Below, one piece after another: positions 15,996 to 24,446 of a DNA stretch of 41,780 bases (the first letter of the stretch is position 1; every line of letters begins with the position of its first letter). The position numbers were made by a program, and so were the translations under genes. The notes under the pieces were generated by a model. The model made no database searches. It was not told where the DNA came from and worked only from the letters and a program-made list of their open reading frames with translations. This DNA is from an uncultured Lachnospiraceae bacterium (lineage in GTDB: Bacteria > Bacillota > Clostridia > Lachnospirales > Lachnospiraceae). The DNA lies in assembly GCA_910587155.1 (NCBI GenBank), contig CAJULA010000026.1:1-41780 (forward strand). The letters run 5' to 3'.

Positions 15996-17042
15996 TTATG
16001 AAAAGCTTACGCTTCTGCCCTTCTGTGCCACTGCGATGTATGTCTTGCCTTCGTTAAGCTGAATTTCGTTGCCGTTGTCATCAAAGTATACGGTAGGAGA
16101 ATACTCCGAAACCTTCGCCCATGTCACATGGATGGCTTTTCCTTTCGTGAAGTAATAGCCGTCTTCTGTTGTATCCAGATTATAGAATGTGAGATAACCC
16201 TTCTTATCAAGTGTATCCCATTTGGTGTACTGTACAATCACATTGGCAAATGCAAGCTGTTCTCCGTTACTGCCGTCCACATGCGCCTTGCCGTGAATTG
16301 TCTTCTTATACAGGCCGCTGGCCGGATCATAAGTGAACGCGCTCTTCGTATAAGGGAATATCTGTCCCAGGCTGATGGAATTAGCGGTAGCTGCTGCCGC
16401 TCCATACTGCTCCAGTGTATTTACGCCCTGCGCAAAGGTGAAATGCTTTGCATTATAGTATTCAGGACGCACGGTCAGGGAATAGCCCTGCTGCTGCGCC
16501 GCCTTCGTGATCCCATTGGCACTGATATAAGCATTATGAGGGGCTTTTCTGTCGGATGAGCGGAAGAAGGAACCTGCTCCCGGTGCCGCACCGCCTGTCC
16601 CATATTCATAAGTACCGGAAATATTGTTAATATCCGGCTGGGAAATGCGATCTTTCATATAAAAGACACCGCCGAAATGGATCAGGATCGGATCCCATTC
16701 CGTTGCCTGCGGTATGTAATAAGCACGGCAGCTCCTCACATTGCCGATCTTGGACAGTCCCTGCCAGTCATCAATGATAGCCATCTGGCGGGAAATATCC
16801 CCTTCTTCCATGATCTCATATAAAACCTTCGCATGGCTGATGCCATATGAGGGCTGCGCAACCTTGTCCGTAGGCATCATGATCGCGATGGGCCTCGTAA
16901 CAGCCTGCTCCGGTGTAATTACCTCATTTGTATATACGCTCCGAGTCTCTTCTGCCTGTGCCTCTCCCGCCGGCGCCAGAGCAGACACGACTGCCGCTAC
17001 TGTCAGCAGGGAAATCATCTTCGCCAATTTTTGAAACTTCAT
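15996..17042 (-). CDS. DUF3048 (YerB-like) exported protein
   Basis: This 348-residue exported protein has a signal peptide (basic MKFQKLAKM, a hydrophobic core, likely cut after AQA near residue 30). There is no lipobox cysteine, so it should be secreted or loosely held. DUF3048 N-terminal features are visible: RPIAIMMPTDKVAQPSYGIS, SRQMAIIDDW, and GNVRSCRAYYIP. The C-terminal part has the GYLTFYNLDTTEDGYYF and KGKAIHVTW segments of the second DUF3048 domain. The function of YerB-like proteins is not established. AGGAGG lies before the ATG, and a strong promoter is at 17122-17094. It is transcribed alone, with a terminator. Confidence 0.88.
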   Translation of the reverse strand: MKFQKLAKMISLLTVAAVVSALAPAGEAQAEETRSVYTNEVITPEQAVTRPIAIMMPTDKVAQPSYGISHAKVLYEIMEEGDISRQMAIIDDWQGLSKIGNVRSCRAYYIPQATEWDPILIHFGGVFYMKDRISQPDINNISGTYEYGTGGAAPGAGSFFRSSDRKAPHNAYISANGITKAAQQQGYSLTVRPEYYNAKHFTFAQGVNTLEQYGAAAATANSISLGQIFPYTKSAFTYDPASGLYKKTIHGKAHVDGSNGEQLAFANVIVQYTKWDTLDKKGYLTFYNLDTTEDGYYFTKGKAIHVTWAKVSEYSPTVYFDDNGNEIQLNEGKTYIAVAQKGRSVSFS

Positions 17043-17093
17043 AGTATCCTCCTTCTCTCTTCAGGTTTCAAATACCCACTGATATCCTTTTTC

Positions 17094-17122
17094 AGTATAC
17101 CCTTGTTTTGTCACCCCGTCAA
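17094..17122 (-). promoter_or_regulatory. Promoter of the DUF3048 gene
   Basis: The -35 TTGACG (17122-17117), a 17-base spacer and -10 TATACT (17099-17094) lie about 50 bases before the start codon. Confidence 0.75.
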
Positions 17123-17171
17123 ACCTTTTTCATATCATAAATAAAGTATATTAAGTATTCAGGAGCCATTT

Positions 17172-17594
17172 ATGGATAATTATTATGAACAGGATATGGA
17201 GATGGCCATATCGGAAGAAGTCGTAGCTTCCGGCGAAACCTGTGGCTGCTCCAGCGACTGCGGCTGTCACGAAGGAGAATATGAACTTCCGGCCGCATGC
17301 AACAATGTTTTCTATCAGTCTGACCTGGTAAGCGTACCTGTGAAAGTGGTGCCTTTTGCCAAAGCCGGTCCCTGTACGACCGTCTGCTGCGGTTCGCCCA
17401 TCATCACTTCCGGAGACGCATGTCTTGGTGAAGTAGGGCAGGTATGCGAATTTACCATCACACAGAAAATCTGCGTGAAGCTGCCTCTGCATTTCGGCGC
17501 TTCCGTTACCATCGACCGCACCAAGATTCAGTGTGGCGGTGTATCTGAAACGGAATGCGACTGCAAAAATCCCTGTATACGCAAATGCGACTGA
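17172..17594 (+). CDS. Cysteine-rich small protein, possibly spore- or envelope-associated
   Basis: The 140 residues include about 16 cysteines, clustered at the start (CGCSSDCGC near 24-32), in the middle (GPCTTVCCG) and at the end (CDCKNPCIRKC). Between them is a beta-rich core with FTITQKICVKLPLHFGASV. There is no signal peptide. Such a Cys pattern suits disulfide or metal-linked structural proteins, including clostridial spore coat proteins, but I do not recognise the family firmly. CAGGAG lies before the ATG. Upstream, CATATCATA (17131-17139) matches the CATANNNTA -10 shape of sporulation sigma factor K, which hints at mother-cell expression; this is weak evidence in AT-rich DNA. Confidence 0.7.
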   Translation: MDNYYEQDMEMAISEEVVASGETCGCSSDCGCHEGEYELPAACNNVFYQSDLVSVPVKVVPFAKAGPCTTVCCGSPIITSGDACLGEVGQVCEFTITQKICVKLPLHFGASVTIDRTKIQCGGVSETECDCKNPCIRKCD

Positions 17595-17623
17595 CAGACC
17601 GGGCCAGCCGCGGTAAGAAAAAG

Positions 17624-17650
17624 GAGACGCAGAAGCCCTGCGTCTCTTTC
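17624..17650. terminator. Bidirectional terminator
   Basis: A perfect 9-pair stem (GAGACGCAG at 17624-17632 with 17638-17646) is flanked by TTTCCC on the plus strand and by CTTTTTC on the minus strand. It serves the Cys-rich gene and the convergent chemoreceptor gene. Confidence 0.82.
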
Positions 17651-17682
17651 CCATCCTGTCCCTTATTCACCCGGCCCTGTTT

Positions 17683-19494
17683 TCACAGTTTGAACTTACC
17701 GGCTTCATCGCTCTGCCTGTGGCTTAATTCCACCAGCCCCAATGTATCATCCGTACATTCATTGATCGTCTGCGAGAGGATCGCCATGCTGGCGCTTGTC
17801 TCTTCCGTGGAGGCCGCATTCTCTTCCACCACACTGGCCAGATTGTTGACAGAGTCCGTAACAATCTGCTTCAGCGAATTCAGTATCTCGGTCTGACCGC
17901 CGATCTCCTTTGTCGCCTCTTCCACAGTGGCAACTTCTTTTGCAAGATGTTCAAACGCTTCTCTTGTCTCTTCCAGACACTTCTGCTGCTCTTTCACATC
18001 CTGCGTCACTTCATTCATCTTGCTGACGGAAATCTCCACATTGCTGATCAGTTCCTTGACGATTCCTTCGATCTCCTGTGCATTGCCGGAGGATTCCTCG
18101 GAAAGGTTCCTGATCTCTTCCGCCACAACGGCAAAGCCTCTGCCGGCCTCTCCCGCTCTGGCCGCCTCTATGCTTGCATTCAGGGAAAGAAGGTTCGTCT
18201 GTGCCGCCAGACCTTTGATAATCTCCACGGCTTTATTGATATTTGCCGCGGAATCATTGTTCTTATCCGTCTGTTCGGCTACCATCCCGATGGTGTTGAT
18301 TGTCATATCCGTAATCCGGTTCAGCTCTTTAATACTGCCGGAGGCAACCTTCGTATGCTTGGTCATGCCCGATACGGCCTCTTCCAGTTTGTACACGCCC
18401 TTCTTTTCCACTTCAATGACATCGCCCAGCTCCACGATCTTATCATTTACGGTCTCTGTCTCATTGGCCTGATTGGTAGCACCCTGTGCCAGATCTTCAA
18501 TGGCTTTGTTGACATTCAGAATGCTCTCGGAAATATTCTCAAACTTCTCACTGAACTTCTCACTGCTCTGGTTGAGCGCCTCGCCCGTATGGATCACACT
18601 GCCCAGCATACCTGCCAGTGACCGGCGGACATTCTCCAGAGAACGGGCCATCTCTCCGATCTCATCCGCCCGCCTTAAAAGCGTCGGATTGACGGTAAAG
18701 CTCATATCCCCTTTTGCCGCCTGCCGCAGATTTGCTTCCACCATCTTGATCCCCCTGGTAATACGCATTCCGCCAAATGCAGCGATAATCAGCGCGGCAA
18801 TCAGCATCACAATGGCCGACAGTCCATATACCATAAGCATATGGGAAAATTCGCTTTCAATATTGGCTCTCATACCGTCAATCTTAAGGTTCATCTCATC
18901 CACATAATTACCTGTGGCCACTGCCCAGCCCCATGGTGCAAACATCTCGGAATAGGCAATCTTCGGCGCTACGGTCACGCCGTCCGATTTGGTAAAATAA
19001 AATTCATTATAGCCGCCGCCGGCCTTGGCCGTAGACACTACATTCTGCGTAACTTTGACCCCATTCTGATCCGTGAGGTCGTATCTGTTATCCCCCTCCT
19101 GTTCCGTCAGGATCGGATGCATAACCAGTACATGGTCTTCGCCGTCGATCCAGATATAGCCCGACGCATCATCCCGGTAACGCATGGCCCGTACTGCCTC
19201 TTTCGCCAGCTCCTTGGCCTCTTCCTCCGTCAGCTCTCCGCTCTGGCTCCGCTCATAATATCTCTGGATCACCGCGATCGCTCCCTGTACCTGGGATTTG
19301 ATCTCCATGGAATAACCGTCCATCATGGATTCCTGATACAGTTCCACTGACTCTGTCATAGACTGTTTCAGATAATGGATGCCCAGAAACGCCAGTCCGA
19401 CCGTGGGAATGGTAATCATTATAAAAATGATTGAGATCAGCATAACCGTCAGGCTGCGGAACCCCTTTGTCCCTCTTGCATTGTTTTCGTTCAT
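17683..19494 (-). CDS. Methyl-accepting chemotaxis protein with Cache sensor
   Basis: This 603-residue transmembrane chemoreceptor has a first membrane segment (about 14-40) and an extracellular Cache domain of the sCache_2 kind (about 45-205; GYIWIDGEDHVLVMHP, then FAPWGWAVATGNY). A second membrane segment (about 218-242), a HAMP linker (about 243-295) and a long cytoplasmic signalling coiled coil follow. The hairpin tip that contacts CheA/CheW is intact (AAQTNLLSLNASIEAARAGE, 430-449). Cache_2 receptors usually sense small organic acids; the ligand is unknown. No other chemotaxis gene is nearby. The promoter is sigma-A-like with an inverted repeat across it, not a flagellar sigma-D type. 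Confidence 0.93.
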   Translation of the reverse strand: MNENNARGTKGFRSLTVMLISIIFIMITIPTVGLAFLGIHYLKQSMTESVELYQESMMDGYSMEIKSQVQGAIAVIQRYYERSQSGELTEEEAKELAKEAVRAMRYRDDASGYIWIDGEDHVLVMHPILTEQEGDNRYDLTDQNGVKVTQNVVSTAKAGGGYNEFYFTKSDGVTVAPKIAYSEMFAPWGWAVATGNYVDEMNLKIDGMRANIESEFSHMLMVYGLSAIVMLIAALIIAAFGGMRITRGIKMVEANLRQAAKGDMSFTVNPTLLRRADEIGEMARSLENVRRSLAGMLGSVIHTGEALNQSSEKFSEKFENISESILNVNKAIEDLAQGATNQANETETVNDKIVELGDVIEVEKKGVYKLEEAVSGMTKHTKVASGSIKELNRITDMTINTIGMVAEQTDKNNDSAANINKAVEIIKGLAAQTNLLSLNASIEAARAGEAGRGFAVVAEEIRNLSEESSGNAQEIEGIVKELISNVEISVSKMNEVTQDVKEQQKCLEETREAFEHLAKEVATVEEATKEIGGQTEILNSLKQIVTDSVNNLASVVEENAASTEETSASMAILSQTINECTDDTLGLVELSHRQSDEAGKFKL

Positions 19495-19529
19495 AAAACC
19501 CCCGCCTTCCAGAATTCTCTTATATTGAC

Positions 19530-19563
19530 ACTTTAATTATACTCTTATCTCAATTAAAGTCAA
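19530..19563 (-). promoter_or_regulatory. Promoter of the chemoreceptor gene overlapped by an inverted repeat
   Basis: The -35 TTGACT (19563-19558), a 16-base spacer and a perfect -10 TATAAT (19541-19536) form a strong sigma-A promoter. A 9-base inverted repeat, ACTTTAATT (19530-19538) and AATTAAAGT (19552-19560), has one arm over the -10 and the other over the -35. That is where a repressor operator would sit. Confidence 0.65.
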
Positions 19564-19785
19564 TGAAATGTGGGTGGAATTTAGTCATTTTGTACTATTT
19601 TTCGCATTTTTTCTCCGGAATTATACAATTTATGTAGAAACAGGCAAGTATGTCAGGTGCCTATATTTGCGCATTTTATGCAGATTTATCTCTTATTGCA
19701 GACATTATAATCGACATAATTACCAAAAACCGTCTTTTTATGTGCACGGCATCCTGCCTTCTTTTTATACTGCAAAAATTTATAT

Positions 19786-21156
19786 TTATTCAACTTTTAT
19801 CCTTTCATAGCCGTTCATCTCCCGACACACCACCCCGGACAAAGCAAGCACACAGATCAGATTGGGAACAGCCATCAATGCATTCATGATATCCGAAAAA
19901 TCCCATACCACTTCAAGACTACAGACTGCGCCGGCAAACGTAAGCAGTCCATACAGGAAGCGGTAACAGAGACAATAGCTTTTCTTCTTTACCAGAAATC
20001 CAAAGGCACGTTCTCCCTGATATTCCCAGGCAATAATTGTGGCAAAGGCAAAAAAGGCAATGGCCATACTTACAAAGCAGCCTCCCAGCCGGCCAAATAC
20101 CGTGGAAAAAGCGGCGATGGTAAGAGCCGCTCCTGTCAGTAGCTCCCCGCGCTCATCCCGCGCTCCAAGTACGCCGGAGGCAGCCAGCGCCAGTCCGGTC
20201 AGAGAGCATATGACAATAGTGTCAAAAAACACACCTGTCATACTGATATAGCCCTGTCGCACCGGACTGTCCGTGTAAGCCGCCGCCGCTGTGATCCCGC
20301 CGGCCCCAAGGCCCGCTTCGTTGGAAAAGATCCCTCTGGACACCCCCCAGCGCATGGCATCCTGCATCGAGACAAGGAGCGCACCGCCCATACCGCCTGC
20401 CATCGCCCGGGAGGAAAATGCCATCCGCACAATCTCTGCCAGTCCCTGGGGCAGCCGGTCCAGATGCATGACAATCACTGCTGCCGCTCCCGCGATATAA
20501 AATAATGCCATTGCCGGCACCATAAAGAGTGAAATACGGGAGATGGAACGGATCCCGCCCAGGACTGTCAGAATCACCAGTATCGTCACTACAAGCCCGG
20601 TTTTGGCCTCGGGGATCCCGAAGGTTTCATGAAAAGCGGCGGCAATGGAATTAGACTGTGTCATATTGCCCATACCAAAAGAAGCAAATACCGCAAATAG
20701 CGCAAACAAAACACCCAGTGCTCTGCCCAGCCACCTCACCGGGAATCCATATCGCAGCGTATACATGGGGCCGCCGGCAAACGTCCCGCCCGGTTCTTTC
20801 ACCCGATATTTCACCGACAGCATGCTCTCCGCAAATTTTGTGGACATACCGATCAGGGCGGCCAGTATCATCCACAGCAAAGCCCCCGGGCCACCCAGTA
20901 CCATGGCTGTCGCCACACCTACGATGTTACCGGTTCCGATCGTGGCCGCCAGTTCCGTAGCCAGAGAAGAAACGGGAGATATCTCTCCCGTTTTGCCGCT
21001 GCCACTGCCGCCCGCCACACAGCGCAGCGCATACCCCAGATTGCGCAGGGGCAGAAAACGCATCCGCAGCAGAAGATACAGCCCGCTCCCCAGCATAAAC
21101 GCCGGCATCCCCGGCCCCCAGACCAGCGCATCCACCTGTTTTAATATTTCCGTCAT
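19786..21156 (-). CDS. Sodium:alanine/glycine symporter (AgcS family)
   Basis: This 456-residue membrane protein of the alanine or glycine:cation symporter family takes up small neutral amino acids with sodium. Signatures are TIGTGNIVGVATAM (about 73-86), GGPGALLWMILAALIGMSTKFAE, the EPGGTFAGGPMYTLR loop, and SNEAGLGAGG, a conserved segment lining the transport path. About ten membrane segments can be counted. The start matches the family (MTEILKQVDALVWGPGMP), but the Shine-Dalgarno sequence is poor (GGGAATGG). A 10-pair inverted repeat lies in the upstream region. No terminator is evident, and the 291 bases after the chemoreceptor gene hold nothing I recognise. Confidence 0.92.
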   Translation of the reverse strand: MTEILKQVDALVWGPGMPAFMLGSGLYLLLRMRFLPLRNLGYALRCVAGGSGSGKTGEISPVSSLATELAATIGTGNIVGVATAMVLGGPGALLWMILAALIGMSTKFAESMLSVKYRVKEPGGTFAGGPMYTLRYGFPVRWLGRALGVLFALFAVFASFGMGNMTQSNSIAAAFHETFGIPEAKTGLVVTILVILTVLGGIRSISRISLFMVPAMALFYIAGAAAVIVMHLDRLPQGLAEIVRMAFSSRAMAGGMGGALLVSMQDAMRWGVSRGIFSNEAGLGAGGITAAAAYTDSPVRQGYISMTGVFFDTIVICSLTGLALAASGVLGARDERGELLTGAALTIAAFSTVFGRLGGCFVSMAIAFFAFATIIAWEYQGERAFGFLVKKKSYCLCYRFLYGLLTFAGAVCSLEVVWDFSDIMNALMAVPNLICVLALSGVVCREMNGYERIKVE

Positions 21157-21191
21157 AGTCCATTCCCATCCGATCCTCTTACCGGAACTAT

Positions 21192-21245
21192 ATAAACGGC
21201 ACTAAATTCTTGCCCTAAGAGCACTTTGGTCCATATGCCGTTTAT
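21192..21245. repeat. Long-arm inverted repeat between agcS and the DUF4230 gene
   Basis: Arms ATAAACGGCA (21192-21201) and TGCCGTTTAT (21236-21245) are perfect over 10 bases and enclose 34 bases. It lies 36 bases before the agcS start codon, and about 110 bases upstream of the DUF4230 gene on the other strand. No T-run follows on either strand, so it is not a plain terminator. It could be an RNA element in the agcS leader, an operator, or a small mobile repeat. I do not recognise a riboswitch consensus. Confidence 0.5.
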
Positions 21246-21358
21246 CATACTTTTCCGGCAATTTTTAAATACTGGATATATATATTAGGGAAGCAGGAGA
21301 ATTATGCCCGCAAGATACCCATATACTGATTTCAGAAACGATATGCCGGAGGTAACGG

Positions 21359-22021
21359 ATGAAAAAAATACTGATCAAAGCAGCTGTCCTTCCCGCTTTT
21401 CTGCTGATCTGCTGGGGGATATTTCTGGGGACAAAATATTACTATGGCAGACAGGTCAGAACAGTAGAGGTCATAAAAGAGGTCAACACCTGCCAGGTTA
21501 CCGAAAAGGAAATCCAACTCTCCGGCGAAACCATGCGCTATGAACTGGCCGGAATCGGAAAGCTGAGCACGGCGGAATATACGTATACCCACGTGGAACA
21601 GTTTGAGAGCGCCCGGGAAATACAGGGATACAGACTGCCTTTTACATCATCGACGTTTCTTTACAGTTATGATGGCACAATCACGGCCGGAATTGATTTT
21701 ACCCGGATACAGGTTGACATAAGTGACAGAACCGGACGGATCACCGTCATACTCCCCGAGGCGGAAATCCTCACTTCCGAAGTGGATCAGGACAGCTTTG
21801 AACTGTATGATGAGAAGAATAATATCTTTAACCCTATCCATGTCTCAGATGTGTCGGCGTCTTTTGCGAAACTGAAAACAGCCGAAGAACAAAAGGCTGT
21901 GGAAAAGGGACTGCTCGACACCGCGCGCGCAAATGCAGTGATGCTGGTGAAAAATTTCATACACGCCGCCTGGCCGGTGGACGGTTATCGTATTGAAGTC
22001 ATCTTTGCACCTTACGAATGA
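21359..22021 (+). CDS. DUF4230 membrane-anchored protein
   Basis: This 220-residue protein has an N-terminal membrane segment (about 7-27) followed by an outside domain of the DUF4230 kind. Visible segments are GIGKLSTAEYTYTHVEQF (67-84), the DFTRIQVDIS strand, and ITVILPEAEILTSEVDQDSFELYDEK. The C-terminal helix has ALLxxAxxNA-like spacing typical of this family. Its function is not known. GGAGG is spaced well before ATG 21359. A short frame with its own AGGAGA starts at 21304 and overlaps it; I treat this as noise. It converges with the AEC transporter gene, with 46 bases between and no clear terminator. Confidence 0.8.
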   Translation: MKKILIKAAVLPAFLLICWGIFLGTKYYYGRQVRTVEVIKEVNTCQVTEKEIQLSGETMRYELAGIGKLSTAEYTYTHVEQFESAREIQGYRLPFTSSTFLYSYDGTITAGIDFTRIQVDISDRTGRITVILPEAEILTSEVDQDSFELYDEKNNIFNPIHVSDVSASFAKLKTAEEQKAVEKGLLDTARANAVMLVKNFIHAAWPVDGYRIEVIFAPYE

Positions 22022-22067
22022 TTCGTCAGGACAACAGACGTCATAACCGCCCTTGCATATCCCGCTT

Positions 22068-23015
22068 CTATGCAAACATCACTGCCAGCACCGGAATCGT
22101 TACCAGAGAGGCCAGTGTTGTAATAAATGTCCCCTGCGCCATCAGTTTTTCATCCACGTTGTACTGCAGGCACAGCATCGTACCATTGGTGGCGACCGGC
22201 ATGGCGGAAATGATCACGCACTCTCCCAAAAGCAGCTCATCCGTGACAAATCCGCGGTAAATAAAGTATATGATCACCGGCAGAATCAGCAGACGAAATG
22301 CGGCAAACAGATAGATCTTCCAGTTGCCGAACATCTCACGGATCCGCATCTCCGCCAGGGAAGAGCCGATGATCAGCAGCGCCGCCGGCGTGGTAATATT
22401 CCCGAGCATCGCGGCGGTATCACCGATAATGGCAGGCGCCTTCCACCCGCACAGTGCAATCACAATCGCCAGCACGGAAGAGATCAGACAAGGTGTGAGA
22501 AATGTTTTATACGTAATGGCGGGCCCGGCCATCCCCGTATCCTGCCCGCCTGCTGCCGCACTTTTCTGAACAAAAATAACGCCTACGGAAAATGCCAGAA
22601 AGTTAAACGGCAGATTAAACACACATGTATAAAAAAGCGCCCGGTCACCGAAGATGGCCTGGGTAACCGGATAACCGATAAATCCCACATTGGCAAAAGC
22701 CACCATAAACCGATATATCCCCACCTGCGCCGTTTCCACCCTGAGCAGCATCGGTACGATCCATGCACAGGCAAACAACACCACATAACTGGAAAACGCT
22801 ACCCCAAGCAGGCCCAATATCTGCGTTATTCCCGGCAGATTGTCCTGCGTCAGTACCGACGACAGGGTAAGCCCCGGAATCGCCACATAGAGTACCAGCC
22901 TCGTGACATGAAGCCGTGCCTCTTTGCCAAACACGCCACATCTGCATGTAAGATATCCGATTATAATGATCAGAAACAGTTGTATCATCTTACCAAACAC
23001 ATAAAAAAAATCCAT
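22068..23015 (-). CDS. AEC family (auxin efflux carrier-like) transporter
   Basis: This 315-residue integral membrane protein has about ten predicted segments in the repeated arrangement of the AEC family. Characteristic are VLYVAIPGLTLSSV (about 41-54), the central FANVGFIGYPVTQAIFG (about 107-123) with its conserved Asn-Xaa-Gly-Phe and Gly-Tyr-Pro, and the C-terminal AMPVATNGTMLCLQYN. Bacterial members export or exchange organic acids such as malate; the substrate cannot be deduced. It is divergent from the ACT-domain gene, and the start has only a weak ribosome binding site. Confidence 0.9.
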   Translation of the reverse strand: MDFFYVFGKMIQLFLIIIIGYLTCRCGVFGKEARLHVTRLVLYVAIPGLTLSSVLTQDNLPGITQILGLLGVAFSSYVVLFACAWIVPMLLRVETAQVGIYRFMVAFANVGFIGYPVTQAIFGDRALFYTCVFNLPFNFLAFSVGVIFVQKSAAAGGQDTGMAGPAITYKTFLTPCLISSVLAIVIALCGWKAPAIIGDTAAMLGNITTPAALLIIGSSLAEMRIREMFGNWKIYLFAAFRLLILPVIIYFIYRGFVTDELLLGECVIISAMPVATNGTMLCLQYNVDEKLMAQGTFITTLASLVTIPVLAVMFA

Positions 23016-23183
23016 TTTTCATTCCTCATTCTTACAAAACCACAGTCAGCAGTTACGGCTATCTATTTATACACCCGAAAGAAACGATTGGCAAGGGAAA
23101 ACGAAAAAAGATAGGCCAAACGGTAAATATGTGATATACTGTCAGTGGCACACTATAATACTTTTTCAGGCGAGGTGGCAAAC

Positions 23184-23588
23184 ATGTTAAAACAAGTATC
23201 CGTTTACGCGGAAAACAGCAAAGGAACCTTTCAGAATATCACATCCCTGCTCATGCAGGAAGGCATCAATATCCTCGGTTCCGTTACCAGCAACAGTTCT
23301 GAATTCGGCGTCATCCGTATGATCGTCTCCGATACGGCAAAAGCGCTGGATATTCTGCAGGCAAATGATTACCTCTGCCGCTCCACCCATATCATCGGTG
23401 TGGAAATGGCAGATAAGGTGGGAAGTCTGAATACCCTGCTGCTGGAATTGCTGCACGGGAATATCAATGTGGACTACACCTATCTGTGCTTTAACCGGGA
23501 AACCGGGATGCCAGTCATCATCCTCCACACCGAAGACATCTTCGAAGTGGAAAACCATCTGAAAACAAAAGGATTCGCCGTTCAGTAA
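23184..23588 (+). CDS. ACT-domain protein, tandem ACT type
   Basis: The 134 residues make two ACT domains in tandem (about 3-65 and 70-132). The first begins LKQVSVYAENSKGTFQNIT, and the second repeats the fold after VGVEMADKVGSLNTLL-like spacing. Free-standing tandem ACT proteins bind amino acids and act as sensors; no fused enzyme is present. The ATG at 23184 has GAGGTGG upstream and opens the first ACT strand directly. The 13 codons before it (from 23145) are unlikely to be translated. A terminator overlaps the stop codon. Confidence 0.85.
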   Translation: MLKQVSVYAENSKGTFQNITSLLMQEGINILGSVTSNSSEFGVIRMIVSDTAKALDILQANDYLCRSTHIIGVEMADKVGSLNTLLLELLHGNINVDYTYLCFNRETGMPVIILHTEDIFEVENHLKTKGFAVQ

Positions 23589-23606
23589 GCGAATCCTTTC
23601 TTTTTT
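23569..23606. terminator. Terminator overlapping the ACT-domain gene end
   Basis: A perfect 10-pair stem (AAGGATTCGC at 23569-23578 with 23589-23598) is followed by TCTTTTTTACC. The stop codon lies in the loop. On the minus strand it ends in CCTTTTG, so it may also serve the NYN gene, whose stop is at 23605. Confidence 0.85.
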
Positions 23607-24429
23607 ACCACAGACATTTGTAACCGATAATCATAACGGTCCCTTTGCCCGGATAGCGTTTGATCTCATATTTATCCGGAAAGGCTTCCAGCAGCTGAGG
23701 CAGCTTCAGAAAGCCATAGGTGCGCGAATCAAAGTCCGGTTTCGCCCTTTTAATAAAAGTTCCGGCGGAACTGACATTGACAAAACCGTCATTGTCCTGG
23801 TATTTGTCAGATGCGATTTTCAAAAGGTTATGGATTTCATCAAAGCCATCCATGGAATCTTCATTTTCTTCACTCTCTTCCGGCTCCGGGGGATCCGTAT
23901 TCTTTTCCTTATTATTTTTTTCCTTTTGACGGTTTTTATTGCCGGAAGGTTTTTCCGTGTTTTCTTTCGGGGGATTTTCTTTTGGCAGATGTTCTTTCTG
24001 CAGATTTTCCAAAAAGACAAATTCGTCGCAGGCATTACGAAACGCCTTGGGCGTCTTCTTCTCGCCCACGCCAATCACAAACACTCCCGACTCATGAAGC
24101 CGGATAGCCAGCGGTGTGTAGTCGCTGTCACTTGCCACAATGGCAAAGGCATCATAGAGATTGCTGTGCAGCAGATCAAGCGTACCGATCACCAACGCCA
24201 TATCGGTGGCATTTTTGCCCGATACATAATCAAACTGCTGTTCCGCTTTGATGGCAAGCCGTTTCAATTCATTTTCCCAGTGCTTCAGCGCTTCCTTTTT
24301 CCAGTTGCCATAAGCACGCTTGACCACGATCCGCCCATGGGTGGAGATCTCCTGTATGACAGCCTCCATCTTGGACAGTCTGGTATTGTCCGCATCTATC
24401 ACAAGCACTATTTTCTGTAAATTATCCAT
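23605..24429 (-). CDS. NYN-domain ribonuclease-like protein with C-terminal LOTUS/OST-HTH domain
   Basis: This 274-residue protein belongs to the LabA/DUF88 branch of NYN (PIN-like) nucleases. The acidic metal-site residues are in place: D12 and D14 in VIDADN, D75 in NATDMAL, and D100/D102 in ASDSDYTPLA. A very charged linker (about 143-190, rich in Lys, Glu and Pro) leads to a LOTUS/OST-HTH fold (about 195-270; ASAGTFIKRAKP-like start, YGFLKLPQLLEAFP), which binds RNA in other proteins. It begins 17 bases after the nucleotidyltransferase gene, and AGAGGAG precedes its start. Together the data suggest an RNA-cutting or RNA-binding partner of that operon. The RNA target is unknown. Confidence 0.88.
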   Translation of the reverse strand: MDNLQKIVLVIDADNTRLSKMEAVIQEISTHGRIVVKRAYGNWKKEALKHWENELKRLAIKAEQQFDYVSGKNATDMALVIGTLDLLHSNLYDAFAIVASDSDYTPLAIRLHESGVFVIGVGEKKTPKAFRNACDEFVFLENLQKEHLPKENPPKENTEKPSGNKNRQKEKNNKEKNTDPPEPEESEENEDSMDGFDEIHNLLKIASDKYQDNDGFVNVSSAGTFIKRAKPDFDSRTYGFLKLPQLLEAFPDKYEIKRYPGKGTVMIIGYKCLW

Positions 24430-24446
24430 GTAACCGTTCTCTCCTC

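Noticed and set aside
16128..16559. Plus-strand frame of 143 residues inside the DUF3048 gene
   Set aside because: It is antisense to a gene with a signal peptide, promoter, ribosome binding site and terminator, and has no start signal of its own.
21304..21543. Short frame with AGGAGA overlapping the DUF4230 gene
   Set aside because: It runs out of frame through the real gene, and the DUF4230 gene has its own well-spaced GGAGG. At most it is a leader peptide.
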